Positions 9,985-21,403 of a stretch of DNA of 64,000 nt are shown here, in pieces (positions within the stretch are counted from its first letter, which is position 1; each line of letters opens with the position of its first letter). Under the pieces are notes generated by a model. The model saw only the letters and a program-made list of their open reading frames with translations, had not been told where the DNA came from and did no database searches. This DNA comes from Onthophagus taurus (lineage: Eukaryota; Arthropoda; Insecta; Coleoptera; Scarabaeidae): contig NC_091966.1 of the NCBI RefSeq assembly GCF_036711975.1, forward strand, positions 23,381,501-23,445,500, in the 5' to 3' direction. Position numbers and translations under genes: made by a program.

Positions 9985-12415
9985 CCCTTTGTGTCCCGAC
10001 GGTACTTTAAAGTACAGGTAATTTTAAACACTCATTTTAAACTGTAGTTATCTATTCGGCGCATTTAGAGCTGTCTGTACTTTCTACTATACAAGTGTAT
10101 ACAAGAAATAATCTGTATAAAAAACGTCGCAAACCGCACTGTAGGATTTTTAGGTACACTTTAAACTTATTCATCCAGATGTGAGGTTAGAAGTTTAGTG
10201 AAAAGTGGTGTTGTTGAATTTTGTTGTTTAAGAAGGTATTTCTTTGATAAATGGTTATTAGGTGTGATTATTACAGATCATTTTAAAAAGAAAACATTGA
10301 GCTTAAATTTAAAATAAGTCTCATTCCTTAATTTCAATAAACATGGTTTCTAAGAATTTTTAAATTAGCATCATTTTTGACTCTTTTAAATGTAAGTGTT
10401 GTTTCAACATTTTTTTTCTTAATATTTTTCCAATCCAACCAAACAATTATTATACATCATTTTAAAGAGAAAGCTTTGTGCTTTAATTTAAAATAAGTTT
10501 CATTCCTTAATTTCAATAAATACGGCTTACAGGAATTTTTAAATTAGCATCTTTTTTGACACTCTTAGGTTATACGAAAATGTAAGTTTTATTTCAACTT
10601 TTTTTTTCTCTATATTTTTCCAATCCAACCCAACAATTATTATACATCATTTTAAAGAGAAAGCTTTGAGCTTTGATTTAAAATAAGTTTCATTCCTTAA
10701 TTTCAATAAATACGGCTTCCAGGAATTTTTAAATTAGCATCTTTTTTGACACTCTTAGGTTATACGAAAATGTAAGTTTTATTTAACTTTTTTTTTCTCT
10801 ATATTTTTCCAATCCAACCCAACAATTATTATACATCATTTTAAAGAGAAAGCTTTGAGCTTTGATTTAAAATAAGTTTCATTCCTTAATTTCAATAAAT
10901 ACGGCTTCCAGGAATTTTTAAATTAGCATCTTTTTTGACACTCTTAGGTTATACGAAAATGTAAGTTTTATTTCAACTTTTTTTTTCTCTATATTTTTCC
11001 AATCCAACCCAACAATTATTATACATCATTTTAAAGAGAAAGCTTTGAGCTTTGATTTAAAATAAGTTTCATTCCTTAATTTCAATAAATACGGCTTCCA
11101 GGAATTTTTAAATTAGCATCTTTTTTGACACTCTTAGGTTATACGAAAATGTAAGTTTTATTTCAACTTTTTTTTTCTCTATATTTTTCCAATCTAACCC
11201 AACAATTATTATACATCATTTTAAAGAGAAAGCTTTGAGCTTTGATTTAAAATAAGTTTCATTCCTTAATTTCAATAAATACGGCTTACAGGAATTTTTA
11301 AATTAGCATCTTTTTTGACACTCTTAGGTTATACGAAAATGTAAGTTTTATTTCAACTTTTTTTTTCTCTATATTTTTCCAAGTCAACCCAACAATTATT
11401 ATACATCATTTTAAAGAGAAAGCTTTGAGCTTTGATTTAAAATAAGTTTCATTCCTTAATTTCAATAAATACAGCTTACAGGAATTTTTAAATTAGCATC
11501 TTTTTTGACACTCTTAGGTTATACGAAAATGTAAGTTTTATTTCAACTTTTTTTTTCTCTATATTTTTCCAATCCAACCCAACAATTATTATACATCATT
11601 TTAAAGAGAAAGCTTTGAGCTTTGATTTAAAATAAGTTTCATTCCTTAATTTCAATAAATACGGCTTCCAGGAATTTTTAAATTAGCATCTTTTTTGACA
11701 CTCTTAGGTTATACGAAAATGTAAGTTTTATTTCAACTTTTTTTTTCTCTATATTTTTCCAATCCAACCCAACAATTATTATACATTATTTTAAAGAGAA
11801 AGCTTTGAGCTTTGATTTAAAATAAGTTTCATTCCTTAATTTCAATAAATACGGCTTACAGGAATTTTTAAATTAGCATCTTTTTAACATTTTTAGGTTA
11901 TTCGAAAATGTAAGTTTTGTTTCAAAATTTTTTTTCTCTATTTTTTTCCAATCCAACCCAACAATTATTATACATCATTTTAAAGAGAAATCTTTGAGCT
12001 TTGATTTAAAATAAGTTTCATTCTTTAATTTCAATAAATACGGCTTCCAGGAATTTTTAAATTAGCATCTTTTTTGACACTCTTAGGTTATACGAAAATG
12101 TTAGTTTTAACTCAATACTCGTTTTCTCAATATTTTTTTAATTCAACCCATCGATTGTTATACATCGATTTAAACAGAAAGCTTCAAGCTTCAATTTAAA
12201 ATAAGTTGTATTTCTTAATTTCAATAAACACGGTTTCCAGGAATTTTTGAATTAGCATCTTATTTGACATTTAGACTATGCGAAAATAGGGGGATTGCAT
12301 ATTTTGCTAAAATTTTATTCCAAAGACCTTTACTGAGTGTATTTTGATAGCGTTTTAATTCTGTCTGATTCTGTCACAAAGTTTTAAAATGTTTGGCTTC
12401 TTGGGACACAAAGGG
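9985..12415. mobile_element. piggyBac-type non-autonomous element carrying a satellite
   Basis: The ends are CCCTTTGTGTCCC (9985-9997) and GGGACACAAAGGG (12403-12415), a perfect 13-bp inverted repeat, flanked by TTAA at 9981-9984 and 12416-12419. TTAA targets and CCC-starting ends are the hallmark of piggyBac elements. No transposase frame is inside. Most of the 2.43 kb interior is a 190-bp tandem repeat. Confidence 0.88.
10250..12290. repeat. 190-bp tandem repeat inside the piggyBac-type element
   Basis: The block aacaattattatacatcatt recurs near 10442, 10632, 10821, 11011, 11201, 11391, 11581, 11771 and 11960, with diverged edge copies near 10262 and 12150. Spacing is 189-190 bp. Inner units are almost identical and outer units diverge, the usual result of unequal exchange within an array. 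Confidence 0.95.
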
Positions 12416-12419
12416 TTAA

Positions 12420-12789
12420 AGAAATAAATAGTCTTTAAAATTATATATATTTTAAACCATCGCTAAACATCGCTAACTGCTAAAACTCTAGCTAAAGTTA
12501 AAGAAATCTCGAAATTGATGGCATCGAATAATCCCGCGTTTATTGTTAAAATACAACGATGAAATTATTTATTGATACCTGAATTAGGTTCTCCATTGAA
12601 CAACCTTTTCGGGAAGATATAACGTTATATAGGTTTCACACTAAAACTTTATATTAGCAATCGTTAAAAATCACTACAAAAATAACCGAAATAATCTGAC
12701 ATTTCTACTATAGGATTCAATTGAAAAATGAAATAAATTTCGACTTTCGAAAAACCCATTTATGATCAGCCAACGAGTCAAATTGCCCA
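12420..12789. other. Unassigned stretch
   Basis: AT-rich sequence between the piggyBac-type element and a decayed LINE. No gene or repeat recognised. Confidence 0.5.
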
Positions 12790-12813
12790 TAGTGCGGCGG
12801 TATTCCGTCTCGA

Positions 12814-14280
12814 ATGGAGCTGAACGGTGAAGTGGCGGATGACGGGAAGCGTATAACTGAACTTTTCTCTCAGTTTTTTAGCTCTGTTTATATCGACGGT
12901 TGCCTGAATACCTCTCACAAGCGAAATGTTATTTACCAATCGCAGCCGTGGTTCTCTGAAAGTGATGTCTCTCACTTTCTGACACAAGTCGACCATAAAT
13001 TGGGCCCTGGCCCCGATGGCTTGCCGAGACACTTTATTGCTAAATGTGCAGGGGAGTTAGCAACTCCTCTATTCATTATCTTCAGCCGCTCCATTGAAAA
13101 TTCAGTCTTTCCCTCAGAATGGAAAAAAGCCTTCATAACTCCAGTCTTTAAATCGGGTAGCAGACATTTTGTGTGCAACTATCGTCCAATTTCTCTATTA
13201 TCCATTGTTTCGAAGGTCTTTGAAAAATTAATTTATGACAACTTATATAGCTATCTTCGACCTGCTATTATCCCTCAACAACACGGTTTTTTGCGTGGGC
13301 GATCAGTTGAGACGAATCTGGTTGCGTTTGTTCAATACATTCAGGATTCTATGAATGATAACTCTCAGGTGGATGCTATCTACACCGATCTGACAAATAC
13401 TTCACCATAACATTCTTATGGATAAGCTGAACAAGTTTAACCTATCTAACGGGCTGTCTCTATGGATTTCGTCCTATATATCTAAGAGATTTCAAGCAGT
13501 GAAAGTAAATAATTTCATATCTAGCTTTACTCCTGTTACATCTGGTGTACCTCAAGGTAGCCATCTTGGACCTATTTTATTTCTAGCCTATATAAATGAT
13601 GTTTCTGAGTGCTTTCATTATTCGAATTTTTCTCTTTTCGCTGATGACTGTAACATTTTTGCTAGCATCAGGTCTGCTTCTGACTGTATTCGGTTGCAAG
13701 ATGACATTGACAGATTTGATTCTTATTTTGGCTAGGATTGACTCCAAGTTCATCGTAGAAGGATAAATAAAATTCTTGAATGACGATGAAAATTCTTTTA
13801 TTAAATTGGTTCGGTGCGAAACATGTAGCACCGAACCAATTTAATAAAAGAATTTTCATCGTCATTCAAGAATTTTATTTATTGATTCTTATTGCTCACA
13901 AAATTACTTATTTCTAAATCCTGATAAGTGTTGTCAGATCACGTTCAGTAGAAAGAGATATAATGTTAACTTCAAATATATATCTTACTCAATCCTCTAC
14001 AATTGAAGATCTTGGCGTTGTTCTGGATTCTAGACTACTCTATCGCGATCATATTACTTCTATCGTTTCTGAAGCTACTAAGCGCCTAGGATTTATCATT
14101 AGGATTTCTCGTCCATTTACTAACGTCCGCTGCATTACTTCTTTATATATGACATACGTTGCTAGCGGTTTAAATTTCGCTTCACTAGTATGAAGTCCTG
14201 CCTATAATATTTACATCGACCTTATTGAGGGCCTACAGAGAAGATTTATCCGTTATCTTGCTCACAAATTTTATCTTCCG
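12814..14280 (+). pseudogene. Jockey-like reverse transcriptase pseudogene
   Basis: The first block (12814-13410) has GPGPDGLPRHFI, WKKAFITPVFKSG, NYRPISLLS and QHGFLRGRSVETNL, the fingers and palm of a LINE reverse transcriptase. The AFD catalytic box after YTDLT is damaged by a deletion with frameshift near 13400. The second block (13418-13735) has TSGVPQGSHLGPILF and SLFADDCNIF (the second catalytic box). After the inserted hairpin, a third block (13963-14280) reads IEDLGVVLDSRLLYRDHI, then a TGA where W is expected before SPAYN, then EGLQRRFIRYL. At least one frameshift, one insertion and one stop show it is dead. Confidence 0.88.
13728..13881. mobile_element. Hairpin insertion with 12-bp direct repeats
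   Basis: The insertion interrupts the reverse transcriptase and is flanked by ttgattcttatt at 13716-13727 and 13882-13893. Most of it is a perfect 55-bp inverted repeat (13763-13817 and 13828-13882) around a 10-nt centre, the right arm overlapping the direct repeat by one base. The remaining ~35 bp on the left are unique. The class is unknown; it could be a foldback MITE or a retroposed hairpin. Confidence 0.82.
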
Positions 14281-14961
14281 TACTGCCCTTATTCCCAAAG
14301 ATGCCAGGTACAGTAAGATGACAGTACAGACCTATTGTTCCTGTTCAAACTAGTTAATGGAGTTCTCGACGCTCCGGTTCTTTTAGAGCAGATTCACTTT
14401 AATGTTCCTTACTCGATCACCATTTTTGTTCAGACTACCTGCTTCTGGATCTAGTGCGCATGCCGGTTCACCTCTGTTGAGACAGATGCACACTTGCAAT
14501 GTTTATTGTTTCAATGTTGATTTCTTTTGTAATCGTTTAAAAAATCCGTTTTAACTTTAAGTATTTGTCATTAGTTTTTTCTTTGTAAAATTAATTTACT
14601 CAATCGAAACACATTCGTTTACCATATTTATATTGATTTCTTGCGGGTGGTGGGACAGAAAAGAAAAGCAACAAAAATTTGTTCTTTCTTATGGTCCTTA
14701 TTATTCTGTTTTTCTATCCGCGTAATATCGATGATTATGTGGACCAATCTAGTCTCTGTGATTATTTTCTTTTCTGCTTCGTGCTTGCTGATTTAATTCC
14801 ATTTTTTTTATTGTTTCATGCTTTTGATAAATTTTTTAGTTTTTTTTGTTCTTTCTTATGTAGTCTGTTTCCTTTTCTTTTATATTATTGTAGTGGACAC
14901 TTTTTTGGGATTTTTTCCTGTACGTGTCCCGAGTATGAATAAATAAATAAAATAAATATTG

Positions 14962-15350
14962 ACTCATGCAGAATATGCTGATATGGTGTTTTGTTACGGT
15001 TTCTGCAATGGAAATGCACGTGCTGCTCGTCGTGACTATAGGAGACGATTTCCTAACCGAGATACCAGATTCAAGAGCATTTACTCGCACATTAAACAGA
15101 TTACCTGAAACCGGTTCTGTTCCAACTATAAGTATTAATTCTCAACGTGCAGGTGTACAAACTCTGAATGATGTTGAACAAATTCTTCAGTCGGTAGAAC
15201 GCAGTCCATCTACTAGTACAAGAAGACTTTCTGCTCGTCTTGGTGTTCCTTATGTAAAAGTATGGAGAACATTGCGTACTCATGGCTTGTATCCATTCCG
15301 TGTTCAACAGGTACAACACCTTGAACCAACTACATTTCATACTATTTCTG
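14962..15350 (+). pseudogene. Mariner-related transposase HTH fragment, frameshifted
   Basis: One frame gives LTHAEYADMVFCYGFCNGN and RRDYRRRFPNR. Another continues with IPDSRAFTRTLNRLPETGSV and then SPSTSTRRLSARLG and VWRTLRTHGLYPF. Together these are the double helix-turn-helix head of DUF4817-type, mariner-related transposases, broken by a frameshift near 15065. No catalytic domain follows; a piggyBac remnant begins instead. Confidence 0.78.
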
Positions 15351-15369
15351 ACACACTCAATTGATGAAA

Positions 15370-15911
15370 GAAGCATGTCTGATTTGTCAACAGATCCCAT
15401 TTTCAAGTTATATTCAAGTATACAACTTGGATTTTGAATTCTGTCTTCGGTACGATGGTCAATTTTTCCAGTATCCCTCACTTCTGCTCTAAAGCAACTT
15501 GTCAGCATGCGAACCTCACGTTTATTTATGACCTGCCCTGACTGTAGTTTTTGCGCAAGATTGAGCATATGTTTCCTGGACTGTCCCACAAGTATTTGTT
15601 TTGAAACCATGAAGATAAGAAAATAATGTTGGACTCGTATACCAGTGATTAAAAAATAGGGTATAACCTCTGTTCAAGTAGGGAGTCATTAGGGTCATGC
15701 CCAGATTTTCCAAGATATTCTACTCTAGTCGTTACCAGATTTGTAGTTGCGCAACCGCAAAGCATGAAAAATTTTATTCCAAATCGATGTCGCTTCGATG
15801 GGATGTATTGTTTAAAGAAAACTCTGCCCTTGTACAATATGAGGCTTTCAGCAATACATAACTTTTAGAAGGGATAAAAACAATTTTTGAACGTTATTGT
15901 CAAGTGATCAA
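15370..15911 (-). pseudogene. piggyBac transposase, C-terminal part
   Basis: Read on the minus strand, three frames in turn give AESLILYKGRVFFKQYIPSK and HRFGIKFFMLC, then GYTLFFNHWYTSPTLFSYL and TNTCGTVQETYA, then LEYNLKMGSVDKSDMLLSSI. These are the ordered blocks of the DDE_Tnp_1_7 (piggyBac) catalytic domain. Frameshifts separate them. The N-terminal part of the same gene lies beyond the inserted Chapaev3-like element, at 19092-19490. About 150 residues between the two parts appear to be missing. Confidence 0.87.
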
Positions 15912-16739
15912 TAACACTAGTTTACAAATTTTAATCAATTTTTTCCTCGAAGACTGCGATATTTTTTTAAACCGTAGAATGTTGTGCTGATTCTGAAACT
16001 GTCTTCAGTTTTTCTCCATCGCGTCCAGTTTTCGAGATATACCCAAAAATGTGGAAAATCGTAAATTAAAAAACAGCAATGGTTCATGTTCAGTATATTT
16101 TTTATTTTGCATAGTGTGCTTCTGTAGGTATATGGACATGAAAGCAGAGATCCTGACGAACATTTTGAGGTATTGATGGCATAAATCCGACTCTCCGTTA
16201 TTTTGCTACAGCCTAAAACAACGCAACAAAATCAAATTTTTTGGCATTTTCCCATTTTTTATCACTTAATCGCGCCGTAACGAAAAAGAATTATACATGA
16301 ACAAAAAAGTTAGCTATTCTATCTTGTAGAACATTTAATTCTCTAAATTTCGAAGCATTAGACACCATGGTCGTATGTAGTTTACCGGAGATATCGTTAA
16401 TTTACGACAATCGTACAATATTTTTTTTTGCCATTTTCGCTGTGTTATTGAAACATTATTACGAACTTTTTTTTTTAATAAAGAGGTGTTTTAATTCCTC
16501 CAGGCACTAAGTATAAACATTAAATTCACTGAAATAAGTATTATTATTTTTTAAATACAACAAACAATAACATTCTTGGAAAAAGACTTGTTCGACCTTT
16601 TTTAGCAAAAGAAATTCTCATTGTTAAAAAATAATCACTTTCTGTGAAAAAGTGTTTTTTAATAACTCCACTTCTTTATATATTAGAACCTTGTTCTGCT
16701 AAACAGTCTTATTTTGAAATATTTTTTTATAAAAGGAGA

Positions 16740-16900
16740 ATATATTAAACTAAAATTAGAACTAAAATTAGAACTAAAACTAGAACTAACACTAGAAACT
16801 TTCGAGTTTTGCCGTGCGTCTTTTAATAAAAGGTTTGACGTTTCGGATGCCATGTTGCAACCTTCTTCAGAAACTGGTTCGAAGTCACCTCAGTGATCTT
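16740..16900. repeat. ctag-rich dispersed repeat with a CTGAAGA..CGAAAC module
   Basis: The stretch has short tandem aactagaact-type units followed by aggtttgacgtttcggatgc and ttgcaaccttcttcag. Almost the same 150 bp recurs at 42590-42715, and the unit-repeat part recurs at 19838-20200 and 48410-48470. On the minus strand it reads CTGAAGA (16870-16864) and CGAAAC (16845-16840) around a partly pairing stem, which resembles a hammerhead ribozyme core. It lies inside the Chapaev3-like element. Confidence 0.65.
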
Positions 16901-17024
16901 TCGTTTAAGAAAATAGCAGAGTTTTGTGAAAGTTTTGTTGATAATGGCTAGCAGCAGCAGAAGTTTTGAATGCAAGAACAATCCTGATTTGTTATGTTTT
17001 ATTTGAGGACAATACATTATTGAG

Positions 17025-18614
17025 ATGACGGGACGACCAATTACAACTGTTATAAAACAGGTGTCTTCTCATTGTTTTGGGTTTGCTTTGACGAATTTAG
17101 ACAAGCCCTGGATACCCAGCTTCGTATGTCCGAATTGCGGTATATCTTTGAATAGATGGATGGCGGGTGAATCTACATCTCATTTACAGTTTGGTATTCC
17201 AATGTTATGGTCACAAATATCAGATCATTCCGATTGCTATTTCTGTAACATAATCCTAGACGGCATAAACAAAAAACAAAGAAAAGTTCGGTTTATCCTA
17301 ATGTAAGATCAGCCAAAAAGCCGATTCCTCACAGCGAAACTATACTAAGACCAAACCCTCCTGACCGATTAATGCAATCCAGTGAAAGATATCTCATCTA
17401 GCAGCGACTATGATGCCAAAATAAACCATAAACTGTCACAGAAAGAACTAAGTGACTTAGCTAGAGATCTGAAGTTGTCGAAGATTGATAGTGAGGTATT
17501 GGGATCCCGCTTACAGCAATGGAATTATTTACAACCCGTGTAACTGTTTATCGAAACAGAGGCGAAGCATTTGTACAATTGTTTACGAAAGATCAAGGTA
17601 TTTGTTATTGCAATAACCTGCAGAGACTGTTTGATGAATTGAAAATAGATCATAACCCAGGTGAATGGCGTCTTTTTATCGATAGCTCTAAAAACAGTGT
17701 CAAAACAGCTTTACTTTATAATGGAAACACACTACCAACTATTCCACTTGCTCATGCCGTCAATGTTAAAGAAATATATGTGCGCATATCAGAGGTTTCG
17801 ACTCTAATTCGGTATAACGCATTTGAATGGAAAGTTTGTGCAGATTTAAAGGTAATTGCCGCAGTAAAGAAATTTACTAACTTCTACTTTTTAAGTATTG
17901 ACTTACATTTCTATGATTTTCAGGTAATTGCTGTGGTTACAAGGCGGTTTTACAAAATATTGCTGTTTTCTTTGTTTGTGGGATAGCCGAGCGAGAGAGC
18001 ATCATTATGTTCGCAAAGACTGGCCTTCTAGAGAACATTACGATACTGGTGCTTTCAATGTCTTAAATAAGCCTCTGGTGAGACCAGCATCTGTAATATT
18101 GCCTCCACTGCACATCAAACTGGGTTTGATGAAAAACTTTGTGAAAACGTTGAATCCAGAAGGCCCAGCATTTAGCTTACAACTATCGTACGCTAAACTA
18201 AAAGAAGGCATATTTTTTGGCCCCCTAATAAGAAAATTAATAAATGTCAACATTAACAACAAAAGAAGCAACGGCGTAGCTTCAATCAAACCGTCTATGG
18301 ATTTTTAGGAAATCGTAAGGATCAGAATTATCTTATTGCACAATTATGATGCCATAAATGCAAATATGTCGCTCAAAATCCATTTTCTCCATTTGCACTT
18401 AGATTTTTTTCCAAGCAATCTTGGAGCGGAAAGTGACGAACAAGGCGAGCGGTTCCATCAAGACTTAATGACATTGGAAAGACGTTATGAAGGTTACTGG
18501 TACGCAGGGATGATGGGAGACTATCTCTGGAGTGTTATCAGAGAAATCGACCCAAAGTCATACAAAAAATTGTCAAAAAATAATCATATCCCGCACTATA
18601 CTAACAATAAGTAA
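17025..18614 (+). pseudogene. Chapaev3-like transposase, broken into several frames
   Basis: The first part (17025-17306) has paired cysteines (FVCPNCG, then CYFCNIIL) like a zinc-binding head. The middle (17519-17850) reads EWRLFIDSSKNSVKTALLYN, with a candidate first catalytic Asp. The next part (17928-18308) reads LCLWDSRAREHHY, VRPASVILPPLHIKLGLMKN and IFFGPLIRKL. The last part (18336-18614) reads SLKIHFLHLHLDFFPSNLG and DEQGERFHQDLMTLERRYEG, ending with YLWSVIREID. The family is widespread in insects and vertebrates; I assign it to Chapaev3 from the ends and target site. Stops and frameshifts between the parts indicate a dead copy, unless short introns explain some of them. Confidence 0.7.
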
Positions 18615-19091
18615 AGTAGTGTATTTATATTAAACATAAAATTTAATTACATAAAAGTTCTGTAATATAATTTGTAATATAAACCTAGACAATATAAATA
18701 AAAAGAAAAAGAAAAGTTTAGTATCGTTTGTAAGATCAGCCAAAAACCCGAGTGTCCATAGTGAAACTCTTGAAAAAATTTGATTTTGAGTTGGTTTAGG
18801 CTGTAGGAAAATAACGGAGAGTCCGATTTATGCCATCAATACCTCAAAATGTTCGTCCGAATCTCTACTTTTATGTCCATATAGCTACAGAATCACACTA
18901 TGCAAAATAAAAAATATACTGAACATGAACCGTTGCTATGTTTTTTAATTTATGATTTTCCACATTTTTGGGTATATCTCAAAAACTGGACGAGATGGAG
19001 AAAAACTGAAGACAGTTTCAGAATCAACACAACATTCTACGTTATAAGAAAATATCCCAGTCTTCGAGATTTTTCTTGTAAACTAGTGTAA

Positions 19092-19490
19092 TTACTCTGA
19101 TTATACGTAAAGTATCTCTTTTAGCTGGTTCGATATTATTATCTACGAAATACTACGAAAAATTTGCTGCCAAACAAAATTGTTTCGGGCACCTTTGGTA
19201 GGTGGTTCTGCCGGCACAACTTCATCAAAAATGTCTGCGCCGTCACTTTTTGACTGGGTGTCTTGAGCGTCGGTGTCAGTAGCATGCACTAATTGTCAGT
19301 AATACACGTATTACTTTTATAAAAATTAATCAAATTTTCTATACCTGCCTTCATTTGCTTTCTCGTCGGTATCGATCCATCCATCATCGCTCTGATCCTC
19401 TAAATGACCAATAAAGTTTTCTTGACTATCACTATTTTCCAATATTGCCAAAAGTTCCTTGCAAGTTAGCGGTTTAGATCGGCGATGCAT
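19092..19490 (-). pseudogene. piggyBac transposase, N-terminal part
   Basis: An ATG at 19490-19488 (minus strand) opens MHRRSKPLTCKELLAILEN, then a strongly acidic stretch (HLEDQSDDGWIDTDEK), typical of piggyBac transposase N-termini. A possible short intron lies around 19345-19290. Then comes DTQSKSDGADIFDEVVP and NNFVWQQIFRSIS before the frame stops at the edge of the Chapaev3-like insertion. With 15370-15911 it forms one interrupted gene. Confidence 0.72.
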
Positions 19491-19837
19491 TTTTACGCGT
19501 AAATATCAATAAATAACTCGAATGGTACTACGATGCGTTCGCTAGCTGGCGAATATATTCGTCTTGAGCAGTTAAAACATGAGAGAATTCACTAACTCTG
19601 AGTGAGGGTAATGGACAGGCTTCGACTTGTCATAGACCGCAAGCAAGAATATCAGTTTCGAGCAGTTAACCATTAAAACAAGTTTGCGAGCGTAATCGTC
19701 TTGAGTAGCGTACCGTAATGCGAATATATGAAAGGATTAATACTACACATTAATACTTGGGTAGTTTCGCAAAGGAAAAGTTTTGCTTGGAAAAGGTGAC
19801 GTCTTCATGATAACCCTGAGTTTTCGGCTATCTTAAG

Positions 19838-20200
19838 AGGTGCACGGCTAAACCCGAAAGTTTCTAGTTCTAGGTCTAGTGTTAATTCTACTTTTCGTTT
19901 AATAAAAATATACCACAATCTAATGCTAAATAAAAATTAAAACTAGAAATAACACTAGACCTACTACTAGAAACATTCGGATCTGAAGATGCACGACTAA
20001 ACCCTAACTAAAAAGTATCTAGTTCAAGGTCTAGTGTTAGTTCTAGTTTTAGTGCAATAAAAATATGCAACATAGTGATATCTTATGCTAACTAGCTTAT
20101 GCTAACTACTGTCACTAGAACTAACGCTAGACCTAAAACTAGAAACATTCGGGTTTAGCCGTCTTAAGAGACGTGTGGCTAAACCCGAATAATTGTATTG
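19838..20200. repeat. Inverted ctag-rich repeat
   Basis: The ends pair as cggctaaacccgaaagtttc (left) and aaacattcgggtttagccg (right). Between them, variants of ctagttctaggtctagtg and its reverse complement repeat four times. It belongs to the same dispersed family as 16740-16900, 42590-42715 and 48410-48470. Confidence 0.75.
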
Positions 20201-20404
20201 GTCTCTGTAATACTTGAAATCGCCAGACAAAGTATACCAAATACATTTTCTACTACTCGCCGCGCTCTGGAAAGCCTATAGTTGAAAACTTTTTCTTCAT
20301 TTGATAAGTTGTTTTTACTATACGGCTTAATCAACATAATCATTCATTCATTAATTAATTAAAAAAAATCTTATCTTATCTCTCTTTTTTAATCTTTTAT
20401 AATT

Positions 20405-21215
20405 TTTGTTAATAACATTTTTTTAAATATCCGCTAGGTTTCACTGTGTACTGGTATAAAAAGCAGTTTTTTTAGGTTATATTCTTAATTATTGGTTGTA
20501 GCCGAAAATGTTTTAAATGATACTTGTTCAGAATTGGATGGAAAATAATTTTTGTTAATAACATTTTTCAAAATATTCCCTAGGTTTCGCTATGTACTGG
20601 TATGGAAAACCAGTTTTTTAGGTTATGTTAATAATTATAGGTTGTATCGGAAAATGTTTCAAATAATATTTGTTCAGAATTCGATAGAAAATAATTTTTG
20701 TTAATAACATTTTTTTAAATATCCGCTAGGTTTCGCTGTGTACTGGTATAAAAAGCAGTTTTTTCAGGTTATGTTCTTAATTATTGGTTGTAGCCAAAAA
20801 TGTTTTAATTAATATTTGTTCAGAATTGAATGGAAAATAATTTTTGTTAATAACATTTTTCAAAATATTCGTTAGGTTTTGCTATGTACTGGTATGGAAA
20901 ACCAGTTTTTTAGGTTATGTTAATAATTATAGGTTGTAACGGAAAATGTTTCAAATAATATTTGTTCAGAATTCGATGGAAAATAATTTTTGTTAATAAC
21001 ATTTTTTTAAATATCCGCTAGGTTTCGCTGTGTACTGGTATAAAAAGCAGTTTTTTTAGGTTATGTTCTTAAGTATTGGTTGTGGCCGAAAATGTTTTAA
21101 ATAATACTTGTTCAGAATTGGATGGAAAATAATTTTTGTTAATAACATTTTTTTAAATATCCGCTATGTTTCGCTGTGTACAGGTATAAAAAGCAGTTTT
21201 TTATGATATTGCCTG
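20405..21215. repeat. 146-bp satellite, array 1 (3' side of Tor)
   Basis: The word taataac recurs near 20410, 20556, 20702, 20848, 20994 and 21140, exactly 146 bp apart. Two unit types alternate: one with gcagttttt and ttcttaattattgg, the other with accagttttt and ttaataattatagg. The higher-order unit is therefore about 292 bp. Confidence 0.95.
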
Positions 21216-21403
21216 ATTAAGCCAAAATTAGTAAACACACAAGGACTGCCTCGGCACAACTTATAATGAAAATTGTATGACCTCGGCTGATTACATGAAA
21301 AATGATATTTGAAAAGATAATAAAACAAAATTTTCTTCTTATTATTATTATTAAAGCATATATAATAAGTCTTATTCTAATAACTAACGTTTAAGCTTAT
21401 TTT

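Larger units (their letters stand above)
12790..14962 (+). mobile_element. Decayed jockey-like non-LTR retrotransposon
   Basis: A plus-strand LINE, lacking its 5' part, extends from about 12790 to an (aaat)n tail ending near 14960. The 3' UTR (about 14300-14935) is T-rich and closes with cgtgtcccgagtatgaataa just before the tail. Reverse transcriptase pieces lie in several frames. No RNase H is seen, consistent with the jockey/CR1-like group. It carries a 154-bp hairpin insertion. Confidence 0.88.
15915..19088 (+). mobile_element. Chapaev3-like DNA transposon, nested in a piggyBac gene
   Basis: Both ends read CACTAGTTTACAA inward, with inverted repeats of about 330 bp (15915-16245 and 18755-19088, imperfect). 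TAA flanks each end (15912-15914 and 19089-19091), a 3-bp target duplication. Terminal CAC and a 3-bp duplication fit the Chapaev3 branch of the CMC superfamily, as do the transposase remains inside. It interrupts a piggyBac transposase pseudogene. Confidence 0.8.

Noticed and set aside
10250-12290. CRISPR-like array
   Set aside because: The repeats are contiguous 190-bp units without distinct spacers, inside a eukaryotic transposon.
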